Source of the DNA: Flagellimonas meishanensis
GTDB taxonomy: Bacteria > Bacteroidota > Bacteroidia > Flavobacteriales > Flavobacteriaceae
Direction of reading: 5' to 3'
Assembly: GCF_019880545.1 (NCBI RefSeq)
Contig: NZ_JAINVW010000001.1
Location: forward strand, 372,001 to 436,000
Length of the DNA stretch: 64,000 nucleotides
How positions within the stretch are numbered: the first letter of the stretch is position 1; each line of letters opens with the position of its first letter. The notes beneath the pieces were generated by a model, which was given only the letters and a program-made list of their open reading frames with translations, was not told where the DNA came from and made no database searches. This document shows positions 1 to 11,730 of the stretch, piece after piece. The translations under genes were made by a program, and so were the position numbers.

Positions 1-840
1 TACGTGGCAAAAAACCGCATCATTTTTGGCTATCGTGGAAATGAAAAGGACATTAAGATAGAAACCTTGACTGTGCTGCCAGATTCCGTTAGGACCAAAA
101 TCATAAAGGATAGGGAAACGGACACCTTGAATTATTGGCTGACCCCCACAGATTTGGACAGTATTTTGTTCACTGTGAGCAATACGGCTTTGGATATTGT
201 GGATACGTTTACGGTGAAAACAAGAAAGTTGCCTTTGGATTCGCTGCAGATAAGCCCTTCCAAAAATGGCAAATTCAGTTTTGAGGATACCTTTAGCCTT
301 TTGGCCAACACCCCAATTACCGCTGTCGATACCACAAAAATTGGGTTTTTTATTGATTCGCTTGCGGCTCCTTACCGGTATAGCCTGGACAGTATCGGCA
401 ACAAAGTTGATTTTGAGTTTGCGGTGGAGCCCAACCTCAGGTATGCCATGTACCTGCTTCCCGGTGCAGTTACCGACTTTTTTGGCATTCAAAATGATTC
501 GCTGAACTACAATCTGAATATCGGGAGCTATGCGGACTATGGTAACCTGCGCCTGACTTTGGGCGGTGCTGTTCGATATCCATTGATCATACAGCTTACA
601 AACGAACGAGGTGAGATTAAAAGGGAGTTGATCGCCTCGGAATCCCAAATTTTTGAATTCAATAATCTGGATCCGGCAAAGTATACCATCCGTGTCATTT
701 TTGATGATAATGGAAACGGGATATGGGACACGGGAAACTATCTTAAAAAAATACAGCCAGAAAAGGTCAGTTACTATCCGGATGTGATTGATGTGAGGGC
801 CAACTGGGAGTTGGAACAAAATTTCATCATTTCAGAATGA
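1..840 (+). CDS. Ig-like (Big_5-type) domain lipoprotein, C-terminal part
   Basis: The reading frame is open from the first base, so this is the C-terminal 279 residues of a gene that starts outside the window. The sequence is beta-rich with repeated short strands. It ends in an acidic segment of the DDNGNGIWDTGNY type followed by an RANWE motif, the usual tail of the Ig-like (Big_5) lipoproteins common in Flavobacteriaceae. Such proteins are normally envelope-anchored, but the signal peptide would lie upstream and cannot be seen. Its last 14 bases overlap the convergent amidase gene. The fold is a family-level recognition; no specific function can be given. Confidence 0.72.
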   Translation, partial: YVAKNRIIFGYRGNEKDIKIETLTVLPDSVRTKIIKDRETDTLNYWLTPTDLDSILFTVSNTALDIVDTFTVKTRKLPLDSLQISPSKNGKFSFEDTFSLLANTPITAVDTTKIGFFIDSLAAPYRYSLDSIGNKVDFEFAVEPNLRYAMYLLPGAVTDFFGIQNDSLNYNLNIGSYADYGNLRLTLGGAVRYPLIIQLTNERGEIKRELIASESQIFEFNNLDPAKYTIRVIFDDNGNGIWDTGNYLKKIQPEKVSYYPDVIDVRANWELEQNFIISE

Positions 841-1600
841 ATGCGTCCCGGTCATCAAGAAATTTCAATTTGTTCCTTGAGGATTCCACATGTTCCTTGC
901 TAAGTGTGGCATAGAGGATATCGTCCCGCTCCGAATATGCCACTTGATTTCCAAGCGTATCGTAAACCGCAGAATGACCGGGATACTCATATCCTAAACC
1001 ATCGTTCCCAGTTCTGTTCACGCCGATACAGTAGGCCATGTTTTCTATCGCCCTCGCCCTGAGCAGAACATCCCATGCGGCTATCCTGGGCCTGGGCCAG
1101 TTTGCCACAAAAACAAGCACATCGTAGTCTTCCGTATTTCTTGCCCAAACGGGAAAGCGAAGGTCATAGCATATCATGGGGCAAATCTTGAATTCCTTGT
1201 AGTCAACAATCAACTTTGTTTTCCCGGATTCATAGACCTTGTTCTCGCCTGCCAGGGTAAATGTGTGCCTCTTGTCATAACTTTTATATGTTCCGTCTGG
1301 AAAAACAAAAAACAAGCGGTTGTAATTTTTCCCGTTTTCAGTAAAAATGATGCTTCCGACTAGCGCAGCCTCTTTCTTTTTGGCCATTTGCTGCATCCAT
1401 CCCAAGGTTTTATTTCCTTCGGAAGCGTCCACGTTGTTTGGGGACATAGTAAAACCCGTGGAAAACATCTCGGGTAGGACAACGAGGTCCACACCCAATG
1501 GAACGGAGGCCATTTTGTCTACCAGCATGGTCCTGTTTGCCTCAGGATCTTCCCAATGCAATTGGGTCTGCACAAGTGCGATTTGGAGTTCCTTTCCCAT
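827..1600 (-). CDS. Nitrilase-superfamily amidase (omega-amidase/YafV-like)
   Basis: This is a 257-residue carbon-nitrogen hydrolase, predicted cytoplasmic (no signal peptide). The catalytic triad is visible: Glu44 in LPEMFSTGF, Lys110 in YDKRHTF and the nucleophile Cys144 in MICYDLRFP. Length and motifs fit the YafV/omega-amidase branch, which hydrolyses alpha-keto acid amides such as 2-oxoglutaramate. The start ATG overlaps the stop of the upstream ankyrin gene by one base (TAATG), so the two are probably translationally coupled. The 3' end overlaps the convergent Ig-like gene by 14 bases. The superfamily is certain from the triad; the exact substrate is inferred. Confidence 0.9.
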   Translation of the reverse strand: MGKELQIALVQTQLHWEDPEANRTMLVDKMASVPLGVDLVVLPEMFSTGFTMSPNNVDASEGNKTLGWMQQMAKKKEAALVGSIIFTENGKNYNRLFFVFPDGTYKSYDKRHTFTLAGENKVYESGKTKLIVDYKEFKICPMICYDLRFPVWARNTEDYDVLVFVANWPRPRIAAWDVLLRARAIENMAYCIGVNRTGNDGLGYEYPGHSAVYDTLGNQVAYSERDDILYATLSKEHVESSRNKLKFLDDRDAFILK

Positions 1601-2076
1601 TAGTTTTGTTCCAAAAGGGTTACCAGATTTTGTGCGCCCTGGGTTCGGGCATGGTCCAGTGCAGTATGTCCCTTGGAATCCGTAGTTGTTTGATTCACCC
1701 CATTGTCCAGCAACAGTTTTACAATTTCAGGACGGTTGAATGTAACCGCATAAATGAGACAGGTGCTTCCCATGGCATTTTTTTGATTGACATTGGCCCC
1801 GGCATTGATCAACTTTTCAGCGATGGTGGCATATCCCTTGAAACATACGCCCATGAGGGCAGTATTTCCCGAACCGTCCATTGTGTCCACTTTGGCCCCT
1901 TTGTCCAAGAGCAGTTCCACCAATTTTTCGTGCCCATAGTATGATGCCAGCAGCAGCGCGGTAGATCCCCTTTGGTCTTTTGACTCCAAAAGTTGTGGAT
2001 TCTTAACCAAATGGTCTTCCACCGCCTTTTGATTTCCTTCCCGAATATGATTGAAAAATTCTTCCTTGTTGGTCAT
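1600..2076 (-). CDS. Ankyrin-repeat protein downstream of katG
   Basis: This 158-residue protein consists almost entirely of four to five ankyrin repeats, seen as recurring TALLLASYYGHEKLVELLL, NTALMGVCFKGY and STCLIYAVTFNRPEIVKLLL units. There is no signal peptide, so it is probably cytoplasmic. It lies 99 bases downstream of katG on the same strand, separated by a hairpin that looks like a leaky terminator, and overlaps the following amidase gene by one base. Catalase genes paired with an ankyrin gene are known elsewhere (for example katB-ankB in Pseudomonas, where the ankyrin protein supports catalase activity). A similar role with KatG is inferred here. Confidence 0.88.
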   Translation of the reverse strand: MTNKEEFFNHIREGNQKAVEDHLVKNPQLLESKDQRGSTALLLASYYGHEKLVELLLDKGAKVDTMDGSGNTALMGVCFKGYATIAEKLINAGANVNQKNAMGSTCLIYAVTFNRPEIVKLLLDNGVNQTTTDSKGHTALDHARTQGAQNLVTLLEQN

Positions 2077-2094
2077 AATACAAGTTGAAGTTAT

Positions 2095-2129
2095 AAAAAA
2101 ACTGCCACAACCACTAAGGCTGTGACAGT
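2095..2129 (-). terminator. Imperfect intrinsic terminator after katG
   Basis: Arms at 2101-2112 and 2118-2129 form a 12-bp stem with two mismatches around a 5-base loop. Read on the minus strand it is followed by a run of T (A-run at 2095-2100 on the plus strand). It lies 46 bases beyond the katG stop and before the ankyrin start, so it could limit read-through into the downstream genes. Confidence 0.6.
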
Positions 2130-2175
2130 CTTAATCCATTCATTTTCTTCTCCACTTTTTATGGCCCCCAAAGGT

Positions 2176-4714
<2,539 letters not shown>

Positions 4715-5335
4715 ATGAGAAAATTGATTTTACCCATCGTAGTCCTGCTGTTTTTTGGTTTCAACATAAAACCAGACCAGCTAACGGAGGAAGAGCGTGC
4801 CATGGCTGCAAAACTCCTAACCGAAACCCGCGATCACATGCTTCAGGTGCTGGACGGACTTTCTGAGGAACAGTTGAATTTTAAACCCTCCGAAGGTGAG
4901 TGGTCCATAGCGGAATGCGTGGAGCATATCGCCATCAGTGAGAATGCGTTTGAAGGTTTTTTGAAAAAGACCTTGGCAGAAGGTGACAACCCTGCACTTA
5001 AAGATTCTTTGGTTTTTAAGGATGAACAACTTATGGGCGTGCTGACGGACCGGAGCAACAAGGTAAAAACCTCCGAACCTTTTGAACCAAGCGGAAAATT
5101 CGGTTCGCATGAAGAAACGGTGCAGGCCTTTTTGAGTAAGAGGAACGAGCATATTGAATATATAAAAACCACGGAGGATGATCTGAGAAATCGATTCAAC
5201 CAAGATTTGCCGTTTGGCACTGTGGATGGTTTTCAGGTCATCATTTTTGCTGCTGGACACTCCGAGCGGCATATACTTCAAATGGAGGAGGTGATGGCCC
5301 ATGTGGACTTTCCATCCAGTGAGGAAGAGGACTAG
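4715..5335 (+). CDS. Exported DinB-family protein
   Basis: This 206-residue protein starts with a short hydrophobic signal segment (MRKLILPIVVLLFFGF) and then has a DinB four-helix-bundle domain from about residue 35 to 195. Metal-ligand histidines typical of DinB/YfiT proteins are visible in the segments AECVEHIAISE and AGHSERHILQM. The acidic tail PSSEEED is unusual. Most DinB proteins are cytoplasmic putative thiol-dependent metalloenzymes, so export is notable; a second exported DinB gene is at 53160. A clean terminator follows, so it is probably a single-gene unit. The reaction is unknown. Confidence 0.85.
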   Translation: MRKLILPIVVLLFFGFNIKPDQLTEEERAMAAKLLTETRDHMLQVLDGLSEEQLNFKPSEGEWSIAECVEHIAISENAFEGFLKKTLAEGDNPALKDSLVFKDEQLMGVLTDRSNKVKTSEPFEPSGKFGSHEETVQAFLSKRNEHIEYIKTTEDDLRNRFNQDLPFGTVDGFQVIIFAAGHSERHILQMEEVMAHVDFPSSEEED

Positions 5336-5362
5336 GCTACATCGTTTATTAACATTTATTGG

Positions 5363-5397
5363 CAAACCCTTTCCATGTTGGAAAGGGTTTGTTTTTT
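5363..5397 (+). terminator. Strong intrinsic terminator
   Basis: A perfect 12-bp stem (5363-5374 with 5380-5391) closes a 5-base loop and is followed by six T. It ends the DinB-like transcript. The last T belongs to the -7 box of the next gene. Confidence 0.93.
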
Positions 5398-5404
5398 AAC
5401 TTTG
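5397..5404 (+). promoter_or_regulatory. -7 promoter box of the SYLF gene
   Basis: TAACTTTG matches the Bacteroidota -7 consensus TAnnTTTG exactly and lies 21 bases before the start codon. The -33 box would fall inside the preceding terminator stem, where only a weak TTGG is seen. Confidence 0.55.
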
Positions 5405-5425
5405 GGTATCTAAAACCTCAACACG

Positions 5426-5962
5426 ATGAAAATGATAAAATCCTTCATACTTGTTCTATCCCTTGTTTTTACGGCAAACGTTATCGCCCAAAATGAAAAG
5501 GATGAAAAAATAATGGCAGATGCCCTTGAGGCCAAAGAGGCGTTGTTGGAGGCTCAAGCGGAACTGAAAAAATTCTTTGCACAATCCGCTGGATATGTAA
5601 TTTTTCCGAATGTGGGCAAAGGCGGTTTCATTATTGGCGGGGCTTCTGGAAATGGAGTGGTATACGAAAATGGGGATGCCGTAGGCATGGCAAGCCTTAA
5701 AAAATTGAATGTGGGCCTACAGGCCGGCGGACAGGCCATTATTGAAGTCATTTTTTTTGAAACCGATGTGGACCTGGCTCGCTTTAAGGAGGGCCAATTT
5801 GAATTTGCAGCAGAAACATCTGCAGTGGCCCTTAAATCGGGCATTGCCTTTGAAGCCAAATATAAAGATGGCGTGGCTGTATTTGCGCTCCCCAAGGCAG
5901 GTCTTATGGCTGATGCCTCTGTGGGTGGGCAAAAATTTAGCTATAGGCCCTTCGCCATGTAG
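5426..5962 (+). CDS. Exported SYLF-domain (YSC84-like) protein
   Basis: This 178-residue protein has a signal peptide (about residues 1-21, ending VIAQ) and a SYLF/YSC84 domain to the C terminus. The domain signature is visible as the glycine-rich GYVIFPNVGKGGFIIGGASGNGVVY and the later GGQAIIEVIFFE and KSGIAFEAKYKDGVAVF strands. The SYLF domain binds lipids, in eukaryotes phosphoinositides; bacterial members are periplasmic or envelope proteins of unclear role. It has its own promoter box and ends 2 bases before the convergent lamin-tail gene. The domain assignment is secure; the function is not. Confidence 0.9.
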   Translation: MKMIKSFILVLSLVFTANVIAQNEKDEKIMADALEAKEALLEAQAELKKFFAQSAGYVIFPNVGKGGFIIGGASGNGVVYENGDAVGMASLKKLNVGLQAGGQAIIEVIFFETDVDLARFKEGQFEFAAETSAVALKSGIAFEAKYKDGVAVFALPKAGLMADASVGGQKFSYRPFAM

Positions 5963-5964
5963 CC

Positions 5965-7329
5965 TTACTCGCGTTGCCCGGGAGTAAAATCCTCTGGGGC
6001 ATTTTGGGGCAGCTTAATGGTCCCAGCATCTCCTGTGTCGTTAAAAATGGTCCATTCCCCAAAAGTATAAATTGGGTTTGCTTCCATAACTTGCATATTG
6101 CGGACAGCTCTTCCGTCCTCAAACTCATGGTTGGTCCCAGAACCATCCTCGCCAATGACCCCAAATGCATCGATTACGGTACCAAAAGGATCCACCAATT
6201 CCAGATTGTCATCCCCATTGGAGTCCGCAGGGCTGTTCGTGGACACACCCAGATCGGGAGGGAAGCCATACACCAGTTCAAATTCTTGCGCGTTTGGCGA
6301 AATTACCAAAGTGCTTTCCGGTTGGATTATCAACCCCGATAAATCAATTGAGGAGCCCACTTCGGTGTTGTCGTTGGTGTAGCGGCGTAGCGTCCATAAG
6401 TTTAGGTCCAAGGCATCCTGTGCGGCATTGTAAAGCTCCACAAACCGGGCACCAGAGTTGTTATCTGGATCGGCCAATTCGGAAATAAAGATTTTTGTGG
6501 ACGTAAATTCGGTAATGATTTCCGGGCAGCGCTCATTAGAAAAATCAATGTCCTGTAAATCCCGAATGGCCAGTACGGTCTTCTTTCCTTCCTTAAGAAC
6601 AATTGCGATAAGAGATCCATTACCTTCGGGCAGTAGCTCTGATTGAAAATCGGCGTAGCCGCTATTTAACAGTACCATTTGGTTTTCAGCACAATCTTGC
6701 AGAAGACGTTCAGTTTCTTCCTCGGCGATGGCAAAATTGCTTCCAAGCTCCACCTCTGCAAATTCGAGGCTGTCAATTTGTACCAGTGTGTGCAACGGCA
6801 TACTGTCCAGCTTGGCCAAAGTTGTCCTTGTGGGCTGCACTGATGCTTTATCACCACATGATGGTATCACATGGTCCAAAGCCTGCAATGCGGGCAATCT
6901 CCCCACAGAAACATTACCAAATGAAATGATTGCCCCTCCAAGTTTTATAGTCGTCCCACTTTTTCCTGCGTACAGATTTTTGAGTTTGACAAAAACCCTG
7001 CTGCCAATAGGATAAACAAGATATGATTCCCTGAGGTCGATTTCCATTTGAACCCCCATGCTGGGATCAATGGCGGCATCTTGGAGGTGAAGCACCCCAA
7101 AAAAGTTTCCTGCCTGGTCCGAAGAGATTACAAAGCCCTCCAAAATCAACTCATCCTGAATCTGGATTACCCCATCTCCAATTAAGGAATCCAATTCGGC
7201 AAAGCTGATATTGGCCTTTACGCTGACATTGCATTCTGTGTTTGGGGAGTCAAAATCCCGATTTTCAACGCAGGCAAGAATCCATCCAAGCCCTAAAAGA
7301 CATACTGTCTTGAGCACTTTTCTTTTCAT
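5965..7329 (-). CDS. DUF5689 / lamin-tail domain lipoprotein
   Basis: This 454-residue lipoprotein has a lipobox ILAC with Cys20. Residues about 40-240 form a DUF5689 OB-fold-like region. A lamin-tail domain follows from about 270 to 400 (KIFISELADPDNNSGARFVE and the LNLWTLRRY core). Both are surface or secreted modules in Bacteroidota, often found with extracellular nucleases. It is encoded 9 bases downstream of a TonB receptor, with an exported endonuclease-fold gene on the far side of the receptor. An outer-surface partner that binds nucleic acid or another ligand for the receptor is inferred. Confidence 0.85.
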   Translation of the reverse strand: MKRKVLKTVCLLGLGWILACVENRDFDSPNTECNVSVKANISFAELDSLIGDGVIQIQDELILEGFVISSDQAGNFFGVLHLQDAAIDPSMGVQMEIDLRESYLVYPIGSRVFVKLKNLYAGKSGTTIKLGGAIISFGNVSVGRLPALQALDHVIPSCGDKASVQPTRTTLAKLDSMPLHTLVQIDSLEFAEVELGSNFAIAEEETERLLQDCAENQMVLLNSGYADFQSELLPEGNGSLIAIVLKEGKKTVLAIRDLQDIDFSNERCPEIITEFTSTKIFISELADPDNNSGARFVELYNAAQDALDLNLWTLRRYTNDNTEVGSSIDLSGLIIQPESTLVISPNAQEFELVYGFPPDLGVSTNSPADSNGDDNLELVDPFGTVIDAFGVIGEDGSGTNHEFEDGRAVRNMQVMEANPIYTFGEWTIFNDTGDAGTIKLPQNAPEDFTPGQRE

Positions 7330-7338
7330 ATTTTATTT

Positions 7339-10074
7339 TTAAAAGCTTATCGCCAAATTGAGAAAATAGGTTCTTCCGAAGCCGTACCAGTATTTTGGAC
7401 CAAAGGAGGGAGAACCACTTAGACTGTCCTCTTGTAGCTGTCCAAAATTTCCATTTCGGCTTTGTTCATAGCCTCCGGTCCTGAATACTGAATCGAAAAG
7501 ATTGTTGACGCTGGCAAAAAAACTGATGTACTTCTTTCCCCAAAGCCACGATTTTCCCCCAACGAGGTTCAAAAGATAGATGTCATCCAACTTTTCCTGC
7601 CGCAACAGTTCGGCCACGTTCTCGTCCGTCGCATCGGGAAAAGCCTCTCCAGTATCCGGGTCCAGAAGAAAACTCTGGGTTCGGGCAATGGTGGAAAGGC
7701 TTAAATAATTGTTGGTGAGATGGTTGGCCGTGGCTGCAATCCACCAGTATTTTGGATCTCGATATTCCACCCCAATGGCAAAGGCTGTCTGTGGACCTTG
7801 TGCCAATTTCAGCTCTTTTAGTTTGGCAATACCAAGATCAATTGTTCCCCCAGGGTCTATGAGGTCCTCTTCTGCACCAGCGGTGTCAAAGTTGATCTGA
7901 ACGGATGGGTCGCTGGCATAGACATAATGTCCCAGATTTCCGACCGCAGAAAATTTTACACTTGAGGACATCTCATATTCCAGACCAAACTCAATTCCTT
8001 TCTGCAATCGGTCCAATCCAGAAATCACCTCTTGCACAAAGTCGGAACCCACTCCAGAATCCACAAAAAAGAAATTGATGTCCGTTGTGTTCTGAAACCG
8101 CGTGTAGAATGCACTTATTCGACCTGTGACACTAGGCCATCGAAAATGATAGCCAACATCTATGGTGGTTATGGTCTCTTTCTGGATTTCAGGAACAATG
8201 TAGTTGCTCTCCCTAGGGTTGATGAATATGTTTTGAAGTGTTGGGAATCGGTCCATTTTGGCTGCATTTGCCATAATCCAGTGTCTTCCCGAAATAAAAT
8301 AGGTGATTCCTCCCTTAACCCCCAGATTGGAGAATGTGGCTTCTTCACTTTTCCCGAATGAATTCTCCAAAAAACGCTCGTTGGCAAACAGTCCATCCCT
8401 TTGCGCCTTAAAGCTGGATAGGGATGCTGAAATAAAGCCGCTCCATTTTTTGGCATCGTATTCCGTCTGCGCAAATACCTCAAGTTGGTCGGCACTCAAA
8501 GCATACTGGTACCCGAACCTGTCCCTTTCTATTTTTTCCGGATTCCCATCAAGGTCGTTGCGTGTATTTGAGAAAGCATCCACATCTTGATGAAAAGCGG
8601 CTCCCATCAAATCAAACAACTCCGCATAGTTTTTGGAGGATGTCTTCCTATAATTTCCCCCAAAACCCATCTTCATTTTATCGCCAATGCCATACTCCAG
8701 GTTGGTCGACATGGTGATTGTACCATCTTCAACCACGTCGTCATAAAGAAGATAGGCCGCCTGACCGCCATTATTGCCATTGGCCAGATAAAGATACTCC
8801 CAATCTATTTGAGGGTTTTCCAAAAAAGCTTCCTTTGCGAAATTGGCATTTATAAAACTCGCACCAATCGAGCTGTTTATGGAATAACTTGGTAGATATC
8901 TGTAGTACGTGGGGTCTGGGTTTGGCGCATTGTAGTAACCCAAACGGCTTCTTCTATGGGTTCCAAATTGATAGGCCAAGCCGGTGGTCCAATGAAATTT
9001 ACCCTGTTCCAAGGTATAGTTCATCAAAAAAAGAGGTTCAAAGATTTCCCGCTCCCTTGTATTCCGAATCTTCCCCTCCTGTTCACCCCAATAGGGATTG
9101 TAGCGATTTCCCATCAAATCAAAAACTTCTTCGGTAATTGCCGCCGAACGTCCCCTGCGGTTTCGGGCCATGATCGCGGTAATGGAAATACTGTTCTTTG
9201 AGTTCGGCCGGAACTCCATAGCCCCAAAAATGGAATAGGCATCATATAGTGTTCCCTCGACATATCCTTCTTGGGCCCATCTTCTGGAGGCGGAAAATGT
9301 GTATGCAAAACCAGTGTTAGATAATCCAGAGGTATAGGTGCCCATAAGCCTTCCCCGATATGTTCTATTGGAAAACGAACTTGAAAGCCGAGTGCCCGGC
9401 CGCATTGCTGAGGGTCGTGTATCGATATTGGTATTGCCCAAAATGCCGCCAAAAGTATATGGATTTGGAGATAATCCGTAGGTGTGCTCTTGGTTTCTCG
9501 TTACATCGTTGAGGCCTCCCCAATTGTTCCATTGTGGTCGCCCATCAAAGAACTTGTTCATAGGAATTCCATTGATGAGCACTGTGCCATTTCGGGAATC
9601 GTATCCCCTTACCTTAAAAAAGGCCTGTCCGAAATCGAAGGCGGCCCGATTCAGGAATACATCGCGCGTAGATTGCAGCAGCCCCATCGCACTAGCCAAT
9701 GCATCATCATTTTCCAGTAGTTCCCCATCCGTTAAGGTGATCAGGTTATCTGTTTTTTCGGTAATGACATCCCTTTCCAAAAAAACAAGGCCCAAGTCAA
9801 TGGTCTGCCCGTTGAAATTAAGTGCAAAATGCTTTGGAAGAAATTCAACGGCCTCAAATTTTAGTACGTGTTCCCCGGAAAGTGCAATGCCAATATTGAA
9901 AATTCCGTTGGCATCGGTGAAAAAGTCCTGTGAAAACCCTTCAAGGGAAATCGTGGTGTTTTGAATGGGCCTGTTTGTCCCCTTTTCGCGGACCTGCCCA
10001 GAAATGATTGTAGTCTGTTGTCCATATTGTATTGTGGTACAACAAAATACAACCACGAACATAGCTGTTCTCAT
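7339..10074 (-). CDS. TonB-dependent outer-membrane receptor
   Basis: This is a 911-residue receptor with a signal peptide of about 18 residues. A CarboxypepD regulatory-like domain spans about 20-105 (GQVREKGTNRPIQNTTISL), then a plug domain (about 125-230) with the FFKVRGYDSRNGTVLINGIPM segment, then a 22-strand-type barrel ending in an aromatic residue (NLAISF). It transports an unknown ligand across the outer membrane using TonB energy. The lamin-tail lipoprotein follows 9 bases later and an exported endonuclease/phosphatase-fold gene is divergent 103 bases upstream. The trio suggests uptake of products of extracellular nucleic acid or phosphate ester breakdown, which is inference. Confidence 0.93.
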   Translation of the reverse strand: MRTAMFVVVFCCTTIQYGQQTTIISGQVREKGTNRPIQNTTISLEGFSQDFFTDANGIFNIGIALSGEHVLKFEAVEFLPKHFALNFNGQTIDLGLVFLERDVITEKTDNLITLTDGELLENDDALASAMGLLQSTRDVFLNRAAFDFGQAFFKVRGYDSRNGTVLINGIPMNKFFDGRPQWNNWGGLNDVTRNQEHTYGLSPNPYTFGGILGNTNIDTRPSAMRPGTRLSSSFSNRTYRGRLMGTYTSGLSNTGFAYTFSASRRWAQEGYVEGTLYDAYSIFGAMEFRPNSKNSISITAIMARNRRGRSAAITEEVFDLMGNRYNPYWGEQEGKIRNTREREIFEPLFLMNYTLEQGKFHWTTGLAYQFGTHRRSRLGYYNAPNPDPTYYRYLPSYSINSSIGASFINANFAKEAFLENPQIDWEYLYLANGNNGGQAAYLLYDDVVEDGTITMSTNLEYGIGDKMKMGFGGNYRKTSSKNYAELFDLMGAAFHQDVDAFSNTRNDLDGNPEKIERDRFGYQYALSADQLEVFAQTEYDAKKWSGFISASLSSFKAQRDGLFANERFLENSFGKSEEATFSNLGVKGGITYFISGRHWIMANAAKMDRFPTLQNIFINPRESNYIVPEIQKETITTIDVGYHFRWPSVTGRISAFYTRFQNTTDINFFFVDSGVGSDFVQEVISGLDRLQKGIEFGLEYEMSSSVKFSAVGNLGHYVYASDPSVQINFDTAGAEEDLIDPGGTIDLGIAKLKELKLAQGPQTAFAIGVEYRDPKYWWIAATANHLTNNYLSLSTIARTQSFLLDPDTGEAFPDATDENVAELLRQEKLDDIYLLNLVGGKSWLWGKKYISFFASVNNLFDSVFRTGGYEQSRNGNFGQLQEDSLSGSPSFGPKYWYGFGRTYFLNLAISF

Positions 10075-10177
10075 AGCTTGTTAGTAGGTTAATTAAACTA
10101 AATTTGGGGTTATAACTTCTCTGAATTGTGCGAAAAGCAAGCAATCTTACTTATTTTAGACACAAAATCAAAATAAT

Positions 10178-11218
10178 ATGCGATCATTAATATGCCTACT
10201 CGTATTAATATCGACCTCACTTCATGGACAAAAGTCCAAAACCTATACGTTAAGAACCATTGCCTTTTATAATGTTGAGAACCTCTTCGACATTGAAAAC
10301 GATTCATTGACCTTTGATGACGAGCGAACACCTGAAGGCAGTTATCACTGGACCCACGAGCGGTATGGGCGTAAAATTGGGAACATTGCCGAGGTGTTAT
10401 CCAACATTGGAAAACAACTTTCCGGAACTTCCCCGGATGTCATTGGTTTGTGCGAAGTGGAGAACAGGGGCGTACTTGAGGATTTGACCCAACACCCGGA
10501 TCTTCGTAACAAAGACTATGGCATAGTGCATTTTGATTCCCCAGATTGGCGGGGGATTGACGTGGCCTTGCTCTACAAAAGGGATTCCTATGTGCCCACT
10601 TCCTTTAAAAGCCACAGGCTGTTATTGTTTGACGAACTTGGTGAACGGGAATACACACGGGACCAGTTAGTGGTGGGTGGCTCCATGGACCAGGAAAATG
10701 TTTATTTCATCGTAAATCACTGGCCTTCCAGAAGAGGTGGTGCTTCAAAAAGTCAGTCCAATAGGATTAAGGCCGCCTTGTTGAACAAACGCATTATAGA
10801 CTCCATCCGTGACCTGAATTGGAACGCCAAGGTGATTGCCATGGGAGATTTCAACGACGACCCCAGGGACGACAGCTTTAAGAAAATATTGAAGACCAAG
10901 GGCCAAATGGATCAATTGGATAGCCTGGATCTTTTCAATCCAATGGAGAAAATGTACAAAAAGGGTATAGGTTCGTTGGCCTATCGGGATAAGTGGAACT
11001 TGTTCGATCAATTTTTTATGACCTCAAATTTTATTGGCGAAGAAAGGTCACAACTGTCTTTTTGGAAAGCGGGAATATTTGCTCCGGGTTTTCTTCGTAC
11101 CCAGAAGGGAAAATTTAGAGGGTATCCCTTTAGGACGTATGCAGGGGGCAGCTACACGGGCGGGTACAGTGACCACTTCCCCGTTTATCTGCATTTGATA
11201 AAGGAGACGGAAGACTGA
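10178..11218 (+). CDS. Exported endonuclease/exonuclease/phosphatase-family enzyme
   Basis: This 346-residue protein has a signal peptide (about 1-17, ending LHG). The EEP fold shows its metal and catalytic motifs in order: YNVENLFD near residue 31-38, the central NHWPSRRGG, GDFNDDP, and the C-terminal YSDHFPVY. Such enzymes cleave phosphodiester or phosphate ester bonds; exported flavobacterial members are probable nucleases or phosphatases. A near-match -7 box (TATTTTAG) lies at about 10152-10159. It is transcribed away from the TonB receptor/lamin-tail pair and probably feeds it. The substrate is not determined. Confidence 0.92.
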   Translation: MRSLICLLVLISTSLHGQKSKTYTLRTIAFYNVENLFDIENDSLTFDDERTPEGSYHWTHERYGRKIGNIAEVLSNIGKQLSGTSPDVIGLCEVENRGVLEDLTQHPDLRNKDYGIVHFDSPDWRGIDVALLYKRDSYVPTSFKSHRLLLFDELGEREYTRDQLVVGGSMDQENVYFIVNHWPSRRGGASKSQSNRIKAALLNKRIIDSIRDLNWNAKVIAMGDFNDDPRDDSFKKILKTKGQMDQLDSLDLFNPMEKMYKKGIGSLAYRDKWNLFDQFFMTSNFIGEERSQLSFWKAGIFAPGFLRTQKGKFRGYPFRTYAGGSYTGGYSDHFPVYLHLIKETED

Positions 11219-11259
11219 TAGTGACGTTGGATGTCGTCAATAAAAGGTGGCTCTGACCG

Positions 11260-11697
11260 TTATGCCAACCATTGCCCCCAAGGGATACGGCTCAAAATCA
11301 ACAGTAGGCCGAAACCATAAAAAAGCGATATGGTCTTGAACTTTCTATTGCTTTCCATCATTTTTTTGTGCCGCGACCAGCCGATGGTTATCAATACCAA
11401 GGCAACAATGTTGGTAAAGGGATGTTCCACGGCCAAAAGTCGTGCAGGGGCATTCAGGCCACCCATGCCCAAGGTCTGAATGGCCTTGAGTCCACTGGAG
11501 GAGATAAAAAACAAAATAAGGCCCACCAACAATTGGATATGGCTCAATATCAATGCGAAAAGGCTTATCCTGAGATCTTTGTGCATGGTGAAGTCCCGTT
11601 TGCCCAACCAGCCTGTTATGGCGTTGAACACTGCAATGATCAAAACGGCCAGCACCACATAGGCCATATACGAGTGTAGATTTTTGATGATCTCCAT
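11260..11697 (-). CDS. Small four-helix membrane protein (cytochrome B-like)
   Basis: This 145-residue inner-membrane protein has four predicted transmembrane helices at about residues 12-30, 45-68, 92-110 and 122-140. Histidines near the helices (LHSYMAYVV, LSHIQLLVG, AVEHPFTNIV) fit the family usually labelled cytochrome B in Flavobacteriia; haem binding is plausible but unproven. It stands alone between the endonuclease gene and the terminator of the TonB receptor. The family match is from memory of similar proteins; the redox role is inferred. Confidence 0.65.
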   Translation of the reverse strand: MEIIKNLHSYMAYVVLAVLIIAVFNAITGWLGKRDFTMHKDLRISLFALILSHIQLLVGLILFFISSSGLKAIQTLGMGGLNAPARLLAVEHPFTNIVALVLITIGWSRHKKMMESNRKFKTISLFYGFGLLLILSRIPWGQWLA

Positions 11698-11730
11698 AGG
11701 TGTTGTTTATTTGATAAATGTAGTGATTTT

